Shown here: piece by piece, positions 23,555 to 32,336 of the stretch
Layout: each line of letters begins with the position of its first letter
How positions within the stretch are numbered: position 1 is the first letter of the stretch
Assembly (NCBI GenBank): GCA_024742285.1
Contig: JANSYR010000007.1
Coordinates: forward strand, 62,001 to 126,000
Source: a bacterium
GTDB taxonomy: Bacteria > Myxococcota_A > UBA9160 > UBA4427
DNA length: 64,000 nt
Direction of reading: 5' to 3'
Translations under genes and position numbers: made by a program
The notes under the pieces: generated by a model
What the model was told of the DNA's origin: nothing
The model's input: the letters and a program-made list of their open reading frames with translations, nothing else
Databases searched by the model: none

Positions 23555-24400
23555 ATGGCCACACCCACGACGACGTCCGAGACCCGCTGCTTCGGTGGCG
23601 TTCAGAAGACGATCCAGCACGCCTCCGAGGCGACCGGGACGGACATGAACGTCTCGATCTTCCTGCCGCCGCAGGCGGCCGATGGTCCGGTTCCGGTTCT
23701 CTACTACCTCTCCGGGCTGACCTGTACGGAGGAGAACGTGACCGTGAAGGCGGGCGCCCAGCGCGACGCGGCGAAGGCAGGTCTCGCCCTCGTGATGCCC
23801 GACACGAGCCCGCGCGGACTCGACCTGCCGGGCGAGCACGACGACTGGGATTTCGGGAGCGGCGCGGGCTTCTACGTGAACGCGACGGAAGCGCCGTGGA
23901 AGGATCACTACCGGATGTACGATTACGTGACGGAGGAGCTCCCTGCCCTCGTCGCGGCCTCCCAACCGATCGACACGTCGCGCGCCGCGATCACCGGCCA
24001 TTCGATGGGCGGCCACGGCGCCCTCGTGATCGGGCTGCGCAACCCGGATCGCTACGCGTCGATCTCAGCCTTCGCTCCGATCGTGTCGCCGACGCGCTGT
24101 CCCTGGGGCCACAAGGCGCTCGGAAACTATCTCGGGTCCGACCGCGCGAGCTGGGAGGCCTACGACGCGTCGATCCTCGTGGCGAAGCCGCACGCCCACG
24201 AGATCCTGATCGACCAGGGACTCGCCGACGGATTCCTCGAGGAGCAGCTCAAGCCGGAGCTCTTCGAGGCGGCCTGCAGAGCGTCGGGGCAAGCGCTCAC
24301 TCTGCGCCGCCACGAAGGCTACGACCACAGCTACTTCTTCATCGCCACGTTCATGCCCGATCACGTGGCACACGCGGCGGCCGCGCTCGGCCTGCGTTAG
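23555..24400 (+). CDS. fghA: S-formylglutathione hydrolase
   Basis: 281 residues, alpha/beta hydrolase fold. It hydrolyses S-formylglutathione to formate and glutathione in formaldehyde detoxification. Catalytic Ser in ITGHSMGGHGALV, Asp in the LIDQGLADGFL region, His in HEGYDHSYFFI. Other family marks: YYLSGLTCTEENV, MPDTSPRG and GAGFYVNATEAPWKDHYRMY. AGGAGG 8 nt upstream fixes the ATG at 23555. The usual glutathione-dependent formaldehyde dehydrogenase is not adjacent. Confidence 0.93.
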   Translation: MATPTTTSETRCFGGVQKTIQHASEATGTDMNVSIFLPPQAADGPVPVLYYLSGLTCTEENVTVKAGAQRDAAKAGLALVMPDTSPRGLDLPGEHDDWDFGSGAGFYVNATEAPWKDHYRMYDYVTEELPALVAASQPIDTSRAAITGHSMGGHGALVIGLRNPDRYASISAFAPIVSPTRCPWGHKALGNYLGSDRASWEAYDASILVAKPHAHEILIDQGLADGFLEEQLKPELFEAACRASGQALTLRRHEGYDHSYFFIATFMPDHVAHAAAALGLR

Positions 24401-24424
24401 GCACGACGACCGGAGCGCGGAGGA

Positions 24425-25381
24425 TCAGGTGAGCTTCGACAGGGCCTCGAGGTTGGCCTCGGCTTCCTCGGCGATGTCGAGGAGGCGAGCCGCGTCGAGA
24501 CCGAGCTGCTCGCCCTTGGCGAGGAGCGCCTCGTCGAGGTCTTCAGCGCTCTCGGTGAGTCCCTCGGCGATCCCTCGCGCGAGCACGTGCCCGAGCTCCA
24601 TCGCCCGAGCGAGGCAGAGCGCTTCCCCCTCGATGCCTTCCGGCTCGTGATGACGGAGAACGGCCTCGCAGAAGGCGACCGGGAAGCCCCAGGAAGCGAG
24701 CACCATGGCGCCGAGCGCCGCGTGGGTCGCGCCGAGGATCGCATCGACGTTCGACTCGGAGGGCGAGGCCCCGTCGTCCTGCCAGGCCGGCAACTCCGCG
24801 ACGAAGGCGAGCACGACCAGCTGCCCGAGATCGTGGAGGAGGCCCGCGAGGAACCCCGTCGTCTCCCACGGCGGGATCTCCTGCGTGATCTCCTGCGTCG
24901 CGCTCGCGGTCAACAGCGAGTGACGCCAGAGATCCTGGGCCTTCTCGCCCAGTCCCGGCGAACGGAGCAACGTCGAACGAAGCGCCACCACCACGACCAG
25001 CGTCCGTGCCTCGCGGACGCCCATGCGCATGAGCGCCTCGCGTACGTTCGGCACCTCGGTCGCGCCGCGGAAGTACGAGCTGTTGGCCACGCCCATGATC
25101 CGGGTCGCGAGGACGGGGTCGCCATTGACGGCCTCCGCGAGCTCGTCGAGATCGACGTCGGCCTGCTCGATCAGCCGCACCACGCGATGGGTCGTCGGCG
25201 AGAGCGAGGGAAGCCTCAGCCGCTTTCGCTTGATCGCGCGCACGAGCGGCGTGACCCAGCGCTCCTGATCCGGATCCCGCTCCACCAGCGCATGCGCACC
25301 GGCGATCGCCGCGTCCGCGAACTGCTCCGCGCCGTGGGTCCCGAGCCCTTCGTCTCCTATTTCGAGCGGATCGACCGACAT
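24425..25381 (-). CDS. HDOD-domain signalling protein
   Basis: 318 residues. HDOD domain about 55-265: RLPSLSPTTHRVVRLIEQAD, AVNGDPVLATRIMGVANSSY, FLAGLLHDLGQLVVLAF, ATHAALGAMVLASWGFP and CEAVLRHHEPE. HDOD proteins are degenerate relatives of HD phosphohydrolases and act in signalling, often with cyclic-di-GMP or in stress and motility control. No output or receiver domain is attached. GGAGGTGGA precedes the ATG at 25381. Divergent from the protease gene. Confidence 0.88.
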   Translation of the reverse strand: MSVDPLEIGDEGLGTHGAEQFADAAIAGAHALVERDPDQERWVTPLVRAIKRKRLRLPSLSPTTHRVVRLIEQADVDLDELAEAVNGDPVLATRIMGVANSSYFRGATEVPNVREALMRMGVREARTLVVVVALRSTLLRSPGLGEKAQDLWRHSLLTASATQEITQEIPPWETTGFLAGLLHDLGQLVVLAFVAELPAWQDDGASPSESNVDAILGATHAALGAMVLASWGFPVAFCEAVLRHHEPEGIEGEALCLARAMELGHVLARGIAEGLTESAEDLDEALLAKGEQLGLDAARLLDIAEEAEANLEALSKLT

Positions 25382-25600
25382 TCCACCTCCAGAAGACTCT
25401 TGCGGCGCGGAGCGACGTCGACTTGATCGGGCGAAAGCCCCGCCCAGGCGTTCTCGATCGGCATACGGCGAATCCCCGATCCGGAAACGAGCAAACGCCC
25501 GGCAACCCGCGGTGTGCGCTGGGACACGTGCATCAAGCGAAGCCTCGCCGATGCCGATTCGAGGCACGCAGAGAGGGTCTTACCGCCTCCGGGGATCGCG

Positions 25601-27304
25601 ATGCGCAAGGGCTTCCACAAACCGGCAATCGCGCTGGCCATCGGCTCGCTGATCGGCCTCGGCGTCGCGCTCGGCCTTCCGTTGGCTCTCGAGGCGGGGG
25701 CCTCCGGCCCGATGGCGGTTCCGGCGCCGCTTGCGACCGCACCGCCCCCTGACGTGCTGGCGGCGGCCGAGACACCGCCGAATCCGCCGGTCGAGCGCGC
25801 AGATCCCACCCCCCGCCCGGAGGCCGGAGCCTCCGCTCGACCGCGCTCCGCCGGCGGGGCCACGGAGGACGCCTCCCCGACGAGCGACGACACCCCGCCT
25901 CTGCGCACGCGGCTCGAGCGCGCGATCGCGCGCGCTGCGTCCGAGCGCGCCTTCACGATCCATCCGGCGATCGTCGAGACCGTGCTCGAGCGCGGGGACG
26001 TCCGCATCCTCTTCCCGATCGACGTCGACGATCACGCCGCGACGCGGACCGCCCTCGCGCCGACGACCCGCGGCGATCTCCGCTTCTTCCCCCTGCTCGG
26101 ACAGGGGGCCGCCCGGGTCGACGGCGAACAGCTCGTGCTGCTGATCGAGTCGGGTCTGCTGCCCGCGATCGACCTCGACGCGATCCACCGCCCCAGCCTC
26201 GCGACGACGATCCCGCTGATCCGCGCGGACGCGGCCCACCTCGCAGGCGACGACGGAGCCGGCCGCGTGGTCGCCGTGCTCGACACCGGTGTCGACACCG
26301 CCCACGAGATGTTCGCCGGGCGCATCGTCGAAGAAGCCTGCTTCGCATTGCTCGGCACCTGCCCCGACGACTCTTCGTCGATGACCGGCCCCGGCGCCGC
26401 CGTCCCCTGCACCGGCCCCGGTTGTGGCCACGGAACGAGCGTCGCCGGGATCGCCGTCGGTCGAAGCGCCGACGACAGCCTGGTCGGTGTGGCCCCCGGC
26501 GCGCAGCTGATCGCGATCCAGGTCTTCAGCGAGCTCCCCGCCGGCGACATCGGCGCCTACACCTCGGACATCGTCGCGGGCCTCCAGCACGTGCTGGGGC
26601 TCTCGATCACCCTCGACGTCGATGCGGTGAACCTCTCCCTCGGCGGCACGACCTACGGCTCCGTGGACGCCTGCGAGGCCGGATCCGCGTCGGCCACCTC
26701 GGCCGTCGGGCGACTGCGGGACGCCGGGATCGTCACGGTCGCCGCAGGAGGCAACGACGGCCTGGTCGACGCGCTCACCAGCCCGGCCTGCATCGGCCAG
26801 GTGATCGGCGTCGGCGCGACGACCCTCGCCGACGACGTTCCCGGCTTCTCCAACTCCATCGACCTGCTGACGATGCTGGCTCCGGGCTCATCGATCGAGT
26901 CCGCCGCGAACGGCGGGGGGACGAGCAGGGTCGGCGGCACGTCGATGGCCGCCCCGCACGTGGCCGGAGCCATCGCCGTCCTGCGACAGCGGCATCCAGC
27001 GGCGACCCCGGCCGAGATCGAGAACGCGCTCGTGCTCTCGGGGACGCCCGTCTACGACCCGCGTGGCGACGTCACGCTGCCGCGCCTGGACGTGCAGGGC
27101 GCGAGCGACCTGCTGGCCGCGGCCGCCGCGGCGGTCGGCTCCGGCAGCAGCGGTGGCGCGAGCGGTCCCTCGTCCGCCAGCGACGGTGGAGGCGGAGGCG
27201 GCGCCTGTGGACTCGTCGGGCTCGAGCCGTTCCTCGTGGTCGGTGCGATCCGTCTGCTGCGCCGACGGCGCGACCCGGCCGCTGCGCTCCGGGGTCGCGG
27301 CTAG
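25601..27304 (+). CDS. Secreted subtilisin-like (S8) serine protease with Cys-type CTERM tail
   Basis: 567 residues. Signal anchor (IALAIGSLIGLGVALGLPLA), a Pro/Ala linker and propeptide-like region to about 215, then the S8 domain with Asp228 (VAVLDTGVD), His277 (GHGTSVAG), Asn385 (AAGGNDG) and Ser448 (GGTSMAAPHVAGA). After a Gly/Ser-rich stretch the C-terminus is GGGGACGLVGLEPFLVVGAI then RLLRRRR: a Cys, a hydrophobic helix and a basic end, the layout of MYXO-CTERM-like surface-sorting signals. ATG 25601 follows CGGGGA. The stop overlaps the convergent aldehyde dehydrogenase stop. Confidence 0.88.
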   Translation: MRKGFHKPAIALAIGSLIGLGVALGLPLALEAGASGPMAVPAPLATAPPPDVLAAAETPPNPPVERADPTPRPEAGASARPRSAGGATEDASPTSDDTPPLRTRLERAIARAASERAFTIHPAIVETVLERGDVRILFPIDVDDHAATRTALAPTTRGDLRFFPLLGQGAARVDGEQLVLLIESGLLPAIDLDAIHRPSLATTIPLIRADAAHLAGDDGAGRVVAVLDTGVDTAHEMFAGRIVEEACFALLGTCPDDSSSMTGPGAAVPCTGPGCGHGTSVAGIAVGRSADDSLVGVAPGAQLIAIQVFSELPAGDIGAYTSDIVAGLQHVLGLSITLDVDAVNLSLGGTTYGSVDACEAGSASATSAVGRLRDAGIVTVAAGGNDGLVDALTSPACIGQVIGVGATTLADDVPGFSNSIDLLTMLAPGSSIESAANGGGTSRVGGTSMAAPHVAGAIAVLRQRHPAATPAEIENALVLSGTPVYDPRGDVTLPRLDVQGASDLLAAAAAAVGSGSSGGASGPSSASDGGGGGGACGLVGLEPFLVVGAIRLLRRRRDPAAALRGRG

Positions 27305-28740
27305 GCCTGCGGCGTCCGGATCACCATCATCCGGACTTCCGTCATGTCTTCGATCGCGAACTTCACGCCCTCTCGACCGAGGCCGCTCTCCTTCACGCCG
27401 CCGTAGGGCATGTGGTCGACGCGCCAGGACGGCACGTCCCCGATCACGACCCCGCCGACGTCGAGCACGTCCCAGGCCTTCTGCGCCTTGTAGAGGTCGC
27501 GAGTGAAGATGCCCGCCTGGAGGCCGAAGACCGAGTCGTTCACCTGGGCGAGCGCGGTGTCGAAATCCGAGAAGGGCGACAGGATCGCGACCGGACCGAA
27601 GGCTTCCTGGCAGACGACGTCCTCGTTGGCCGGCACGCCCTCGAGGAGCGTCGCCTCGAGCATCGCGCCTTCCCGTCCGCCCCCGCAAAGGAGCGTCGCC
27701 CCCGCGGCCACGGCGCTCTCGACCCAACCGTGCAGGCGCGTCGCCTCCTTCTCGGAGATCATCGGCCCGATGAAGGTCGCCTCCTCCTTCGGATCGCCCA
27801 TCGGCAGCGCCTTCGTCTTCTCGACGAGCTGGTCGCGCAGGCGCTCATAGAGCGACTCGTGCACGAGGATGCGCTGGACGCCGATGCAGCTCTGGCCGCT
27901 CTGATAGAAGGCGCCGAAGACGATGCGCTCGATCGCGTCGTCGACGTCGGCATCCTCGTCGACGATCACCGCGGCGTTGCCACCGAGCTCGAGCACGACG
28001 GGCTTCTTGCCGGCACGCGCCTTCAGATCCCAACCGACCCCTGGCGATCCGGTGAACGAGAGGAGCTTCAGTCGGTCGTCCTCGGTGAAGCGTGCCGCGC
28101 CGTCCCGCGAGCAGGGGAGGATCGAGAACGCGCCCTCCGGAAGGTCGGTCTCGGCGAGCACCTCCCCGATCACGAGGGCCCCGATCGGCGTCAGGCTCGC
28201 CGGCTTCAAAACGAAGGGACAACCGACGGCCAGGGCCGGCGCGACCTTGTGGGCCGCCAGGTTGAGCGGGAAGTTGAAGGGCGAGATGAACGAGCAGGGA
28301 CCGATCGGAACGCGTTTCCAGGCGCCGCTGTAGCCCCGAGCGCGGGGGCTGATGTCGAGGGGCATGACCTCGCCGCCGATCCGGACGGACTCCTCCGACG
28401 CGATCCGGAACGTATCGATCAGCCGACCGACCTCGCCGCGAGCGTCCTTGATCGGCTTGCCGGCCTCGATGCAGAGCGCCACGGCGAGTTCCTCGAAACG
28501 CTCCTGGAAGCGCCGGACGCAGTGGTCGAGAACGGCCTGCCGCTCGTAGGCCGCCATCGCCGCCATCGGCTCCGCCGCCGCGACCGCCGCCGCGATCCCG
28601 CGGTCGATCGCCGCATCGTCGGCCAGCGCGACCCGCGTCGCGACCTCGCCGCTGTACTTGTCGAGGACCTCGAGGTCCTGGTTCGGGGCCTCGGGCCGGT
28701 TCGCCAGGAAGTACGGATAGGACGGGGCCAGCGCGGTCAT
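27301..28740 (-). CDS. NAD(P)-dependent aldehyde dehydrogenase
   Basis: 479 residues, standard ALDH length. Catalytic Cys in FYQSGQSCIGVQRILVH, general-base Glu in VLELGGNAAVIVD, cofactor-site motifs ISPFNFPLNLAAHKVAPALA and LLSFTGSPGVGW, and the late EAFGPVAILSPF. It oxidises an aldehyde to the acid; it resembles the lactaldehyde/glyceraldehyde-3-phosphate group but substrate is not certain. GGAGGT 8 nt upstream supports the ATG. Its stop and the protease stop share 4 nt tail to tail. Confidence 0.92.
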   Translation of the reverse strand: MTALAPSYPYFLANRPEAPNQDLEVLDKYSGEVATRVALADDAAIDRGIAAAVAAAEPMAAMAAYERQAVLDHCVRRFQERFEELAVALCIEAGKPIKDARGEVGRLIDTFRIASEESVRIGGEVMPLDISPRARGYSGAWKRVPIGPCSFISPFNFPLNLAAHKVAPALAVGCPFVLKPASLTPIGALVIGEVLAETDLPEGAFSILPCSRDGAARFTEDDRLKLLSFTGSPGVGWDLKARAGKKPVVLELGGNAAVIVDEDADVDDAIERIVFGAFYQSGQSCIGVQRILVHESLYERLRDQLVEKTKALPMGDPKEEATFIGPMISEKEATRLHGWVESAVAAGATLLCGGGREGAMLEATLLEGVPANEDVVCQEAFGPVAILSPFSDFDTALAQVNDSVFGLQAGIFTRDLYKAQKAWDVLDVGGVVIGDVPSWRVDHMPYGGVKESGLGREGVKFAIEDMTEVRMMVIRTPQA

Positions 28741-28894
28741 CGGATCGGACCTCCGGCGCCGGACGGGCCGGCGGAACGAGGAAAAAGCGGAGCCGTTGCG
28801 GGGATCTGCGCGAGGCTAGCAGCGGTGATTCGCATCACGCTCGAAAACGCAGCGAGGACTGTAGTTTCCGGTTCCGCTTGCCGATGAAGCGCAC

Positions 28895-29470
28895 ATGGAC
28901 GACTCGTTCACGCTCCCCGGATGGGCCCGGCAGGCCCTGATCGGCGCCGGCGCCTTCGTGCTCGGCGGGCTGATCGCGTTCGGCTACTCGTGGCGACCGC
29001 TCCACGGGGCGCTGACCTGGAAGGTCGCCGCGCTCGAGGAGAAGCTCGACGCGCGCAACCTCGAGAACCTGAAGCTCGCCGACGAGCTCGCCCGCCTGCG
29101 CAGCCAGGAGGAGGAGCGCGTCGACCCCGAGGCCTTCGAGGAGGCTCGGACCTCCCTCGCGAAGACCGAGGCCGCCCTGGCCCAGGCCGAGAAGGACCTC
29201 GCCCGGGCCGAGCGCAAGCGCAAGGACGCGAACGCCAGCTCCAGGACGTGGCGGAAGCGCTACGAAACCCTGCGGGACGAGACGAACCGAGCGCCGATTC
29301 CGGCCGCACCGGCCCCTGCGCCTGCCGCTTCCGGGGCGCCCGCGGCGCCCGCCGCATCGGAAGCGCCCATTGCGCCGGCCGCCGCAGATTCCGCCGCGAC
29401 GGCATCGCCCGCCGCTCCGCAACCCGCCATCCTTGGCGACGGGAACGGCCCGGGCGAAGCCACGCCCTAG
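28895..29470 (+). CDS. Membrane-anchored coiled-coil protein of unknown function
   Basis: 191 residues. One N-terminal membrane helix (ALIGAGAFVLGGLIAFGYSW), a long charged heptad region (about 40-130, rich in Glu, Lys, Leu: LAQAEKDLARAERKRKDANA) and a disordered Ala/Pro-rich tail. The tail composition looks periplasmic or linker-like. No family recognised. A small gene follows after 38 nt and may be co-transcribed. Confidence 0.65.
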   Translation: MDDSFTLPGWARQALIGAGAFVLGGLIAFGYSWRPLHGALTWKVAALEEKLDARNLENLKLADELARLRSQEEERVDPEAFEEARTSLAKTEAALAQAEKDLARAERKRKDANASSRTWRKRYETLRDETNRAPIPAAPAPAPAASGAPAAPAASEAPIAPAAADSAATASPAAPQPAILGDGNGPGEATP

Positions 29471-29508
29471 CGAGACGCATCCAGGGGCCGCGGATCGGGA
29501 GCTGCTTC

Positions 29509-29775
29509 ATGTCCGTCCACGCCGAGTTCGGCCGCGCCCTCGAGAACCTGCGCGCGGCGGTCGAGATGCTGCCCCCGGACCAGGCGAGCGCCCACCTCGA
29601 GGCCCTCGCCCAGGCGCGCGCCTCGGCCCAGCCCGACCTGTCGAGCGCGGCCCGGGTCGCCCTGCAGGCCCTGGAGGACCTCGACGGCGTCCACGGGTCC
29701 GGAGACCGCCTGTCCGAGCTGGCGGCACATCTCGACGCCCACTGCCGCGCGATCCTCGGTCTACCGCGCGACTGA
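29509..29775 (+). CDS. Small helical protein of unknown function
   Basis: 88 residues, predicted mostly helical and amphipathic (FGRALENLRAAVEMLPPDQA, SELAAHLDAHCRAIL). GGGAG 8 nt upstream of ATG 29509 and GC-biased third positions support a real gene. No cysteine cluster, signal or membrane segment. No family recognised. Confidence 0.55.
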   Translation: MSVHAEFGRALENLRAAVEMLPPDQASAHLEALAQARASAQPDLSSAARVALQALEDLDGVHGSGDRLSELAAHLDAHCRAILGLPRD

Positions 29776-29842
29776 CCCGCATCCCGCTGGCAGGACGGGG
29801 CGCCAAGCCCCTTTCCGCGCGAAAGGCGCAGGCCCGCAATGT

Positions 29843-29848
29843 TACAAT
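29843..29848 (+). promoter_or_regulatory. -10-like box for the trypsin-like protease gene
   Basis: TACAAT, a 5/6 match to the sigma-70 -10 consensus, lies 37 nt upstream of the ATG at 29886. No clear -35 element. Confidence 0.4.
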
Positions 29849-29885
29849 CCGGCCCCTGATTCCGACCGCTCGAGCCGCTTCCCCC

Positions 29886-31148
29886 ATGCCGTCCCCCCTG
29901 CCCTCCGCCGCGCCGCGCTGCCTGCCCCGTCGCCTCCGCGACGGGCGGCGTGCGCTCGGGGGGGTCCTGGGCGTGGTCGGGGGCGCGGTCCTGGGCGTCG
30001 TGCTGATCGCGGCTCAGGCGGGTGCGGTCCTGATCGCGACGGGAGACGGGACGGGCAACACCACGCCGCCCTCCGGCGATCCGGGATTCGGGAACGTCGG
30101 CGTGACGGATACTTCGCTCTCGGCCGTCTACGTGCGCAACGGCTGGGTCCTCACGGCGAACCACGTCGGCGAGCGGCCCGTGACCTTCGCGGGCGTCACC
30201 TACGCTCCGATCGCGGGGTCGAGCGTCCGATTCCGGAACCCGGACGAGACCCTCGCCGATCTGCGGGCCTTCAAGCTCCAGTCGCGCCCGCCGCTCCCGG
30301 ATCTCGCGATCGCAGATCAGGCGCCCACGGTCAACCAGCTCGTGACGATGATCGGCCACGGTCGCGATCGTGGCGCGGCAACGACGTTCATGGACATCGA
30401 CGGTTGGGTATGGCTCGGCTCGCGTTCGGTCCGGTGGGGCACCAACCGCATCAGCGACGTCGACCTGGTCAATCTGAACACCCGGTCCTACGCGACGAGC
30501 TTCGACGATCTCAACCGTCCCCCGTCCGGCCAGCACGAAGCGGACATCGTGAACGGCGACTCCGGCGGCGCCGCCTTCGTCGGCTCGGGCTCGAGTGCCG
30601 AGCTCGCCGGGATCCTCTTCGCTCGCGCCGCGTTCCTCGACCAGCCGTCGGGCACGTCCATCTACGGCAACCTCGGCCTGATCGCCGATCTCTTCGCCTA
30701 CCGGAGCGACATCGTCGCCGTCATCGATCAGCCCGACTGCGACGACGGCCTCGACGACGACGGCGACGGCCTGGTCGACTACCCGGCGGATCCCGGCTGC
30801 TCGAGTCCGACCGACGACAGCGAGCGCGAGCCGACCCTCGCCTGCGACAACGAGCTCGACGACGACGGCGACGGGACGATCGACCTTCTCGATCCCGGCT
30901 GCGCGTCCCCGGGCGATCCCGACGAACGCGGCCCACTCTACGAGTGCGACAACGGAGCGGACGACGACCTGAACGGCTCCGCCGACTTCCCGGACGACCC
31001 GGGCTGCCTCCACCCGGAGAACCTCTACGAGCTGCCGGAGCCGGGGTTCGGCCTGCCCCTCGCCTTCGGCGCGCTCTCCCTGGCCGCCCTCTCCCCTGCC
31101 GCGAGAAGGCGACGCGCCGAGCGCTACTGGAGCAGATCCACGCGATAG
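29886..31148 (+). CDS. Secreted trypsin-like serine protease with PEP-CTERM tail
   Basis: 420 residues. Signal region ALGGVLGVVGGAVLGVVLIA. Trypsin-like core: His93 (WVLTANHVG), Asp125 (LADLRAFKL), Ser226 (VNGDSGGAAFVG). Residues about 295-385 carry three Cys- and Asp-rich calcium-type repeats (DDDGDGLVDYPADPGC and relatives). The C-terminus reads ELPEPGFGLPLAFGALSLAA then LSPAARRRR, a PEP-CTERM-type sorting signal. ATG 29886 has no clear Shine-Dalgarno. It overlaps the convergent NYN gene by 25 nt. Confidence 0.82.
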   Translation: MPSPLPSAAPRCLPRRLRDGRRALGGVLGVVGGAVLGVVLIAAQAGAVLIATGDGTGNTTPPSGDPGFGNVGVTDTSLSAVYVRNGWVLTANHVGERPVTFAGVTYAPIAGSSVRFRNPDETLADLRAFKLQSRPPLPDLAIADQAPTVNQLVTMIGHGRDRGAATTFMDIDGWVWLGSRSVRWGTNRISDVDLVNLNTRSYATSFDDLNRPPSGQHEADIVNGDSGGAAFVGSGSSAELAGILFARAAFLDQPSGTSIYGNLGLIADLFAYRSDIVAVIDQPDCDDGLDDDGDGLVDYPADPGCSSPTDDSEREPTLACDNELDDDGDGTIDLLDPGCASPGDPDERGPLYECDNGADDDLNGSADFPDDPGCLHPENLYELPEPGFGLPLAFGALSLAALSPAARRRRAERYWSRSTR

Positions 31149-31945
31149 TTGCCGCGTCGCTCGTCGTACTCGAGCTTCACGGCGCCCTCGCGCTCCGCGT
31201 CCTGGAGCAGCTCGGCGAAGTTGCGATAGCCGGCGCTCGTCTCGTCGAAGTCCGGGTGCACGCGCTTGAGCGCCTGCTTGATCATCGAGCCCCAGACGGC
31301 GTCGTGGTCCTTCGACAGGTTCTCGAGCACGTCGAGCATGTGATCGATCGCGTCCGCCCCGTCGTCGTTGATGGGATTGTCCGACTTCGACTTCGAAGCG
31401 GCCTTCGTCTTCGACGCCTTCTTCTTGGCGGGCTTCGCCTTCTGCTTCTCCGCGCGCTTGCCCGCCTTCGCGTCCGCAGCCTTCGCGAGATCGTCGTAGT
31501 AGAGGAACTCGTCACAGCTCCCCATCAGCAGGCCGGACGTCGAGTTCTTGACGCCGCAGCCGATGACGCGCTTGTGATTCTCCTTGAGCTTCGAGACCAG
31601 CGGCGAGAAGTCGCTGTCGCCGGTCAGGAGCGCGAAGACCTCGATGTGCTCCTTCGAGTAACAGAGGTCGAGCGCGTCCACGACCATCCGGATGTCCGCG
31701 CTGTTCTTGCCGCTCATCTTGGAGCGCGGGATGTCGATCAGCTCGATGCCGCGCGCGTGGAAGTCGCGGACGTCGCTTCGGTACTGGCTCCAGTCGCAGT
31801 AGGCGCGCTTGTAGACGATGCGGCCCTTCTCGAGCAGACGCTTCAGGATCAGGTCGATGTCGAGATTCCGCCACTTCGAGTCGCGGGCACCGAGGGCGAG
31901 GTTCTCGTAGTCGACGAAGACGGCGATCAACGGTTCTTCGGACAT
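31124..31945 (-). CDS. NYN-domain (LabA/DUF88-type) putative RNase with LOTUS domain
   Basis: 273 residues. NYN (PIN-like nuclease) domain about 1-150: IAVFVDYENLALGARDS with the first catalytic Asp, KNSADIRMVVDALDL with the second, LLTGDSDFSPLVSKLKE with the third. A Lys-rich linker (GKRAEKQKAKPAKKKASK) leads to a C-terminal OST-HTH/LOTUS-like domain (about 215-270: VWGSMIKQALKRVHPDFDE). LOTUS domains bind RNA, so the protein is probably an RNA-degrading or RNA-binding regulator. Confidence 0.85.
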   Translation of the reverse strand: MSEEPLIAVFVDYENLALGARDSKWRNLDIDLILKRLLEKGRIVYKRAYCDWSQYRSDVRDFHARGIELIDIPRSKMSGKNSADIRMVVDALDLCYSKEHIEVFALLTGDSDFSPLVSKLKENHKRVIGCGVKNSTSGLLMGSCDEFLYYDDLAKAADAKAGKRAEKQKAKPAKKKASKTKAASKSKSDNPINDDGADAIDHMLDVLENLSKDHDAVWGSMIKQALKRVHPDFDETSAGYRNFAELLQDAEREGAVKLEYDERRGNYRVDLLQ

Positions 31946-31996
31946 GGGTCTCTTTCGTAGCGCGCGAGGCGGAGGCGCCTCGGCCGCGCGGTTCTC

Positions 31997-32314
31997 TCAG
32001 GGGCCGGTCGGCTCGCCCAGGACGAGGCGCCAGACGGCCACTTCGCCCTGCTCGTCGAGCTCGCCCTCGAGGACGTGGGGAGAGTCGGCCATCGGAGCCA
32101 GGAATGCTCGCCGCGGACGACTTCGGGCGGAGAATTCCCACCCGCCCGCTTCTCGCGGCCATCCCTCGAGCACCACGATCCCGTCGTCGTCGAAATACGA
32201 GACGAGGATCTGCTCGCCGTCGATCCAGACCTCGGCGTCGTCGCACTCGAAGGCTTCGGTCTCGCCGAAGGACGCGACCAAGACCGCGCAGGCGGGGTGA
32301 TGGACGCGACTCAC
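31997..32314 (-). CDS. Small hypothetical protein, beta-rich
   Basis: 105 residues starting at GTG 32314. Sequence alternates short hydrophobic strands with turns (EVWIDGEQILVSYFDDDGIV, VLEGELDEQGEVAVWRLVL), suggesting a small beta-barrel. It lies on the same strand, 22 nt after the SDR gene and 51 nt before the NYN gene, so it is probably part of that transcript. No family recognised; the ribosome binding site is weak. Confidence 0.5.
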   Translation of the reverse strand: MSRVHHPACAVLVASFGETEAFECDDAEVWIDGEQILVSYFDDDGIVVLEGWPREAGGWEFSARSRPRRAFLAPMADSPHVLEGELDEQGEVAVWRLVLGEPTGP

Positions 32315-32336
32315 GAGGCCGGTTCCGCCGAAGCGT

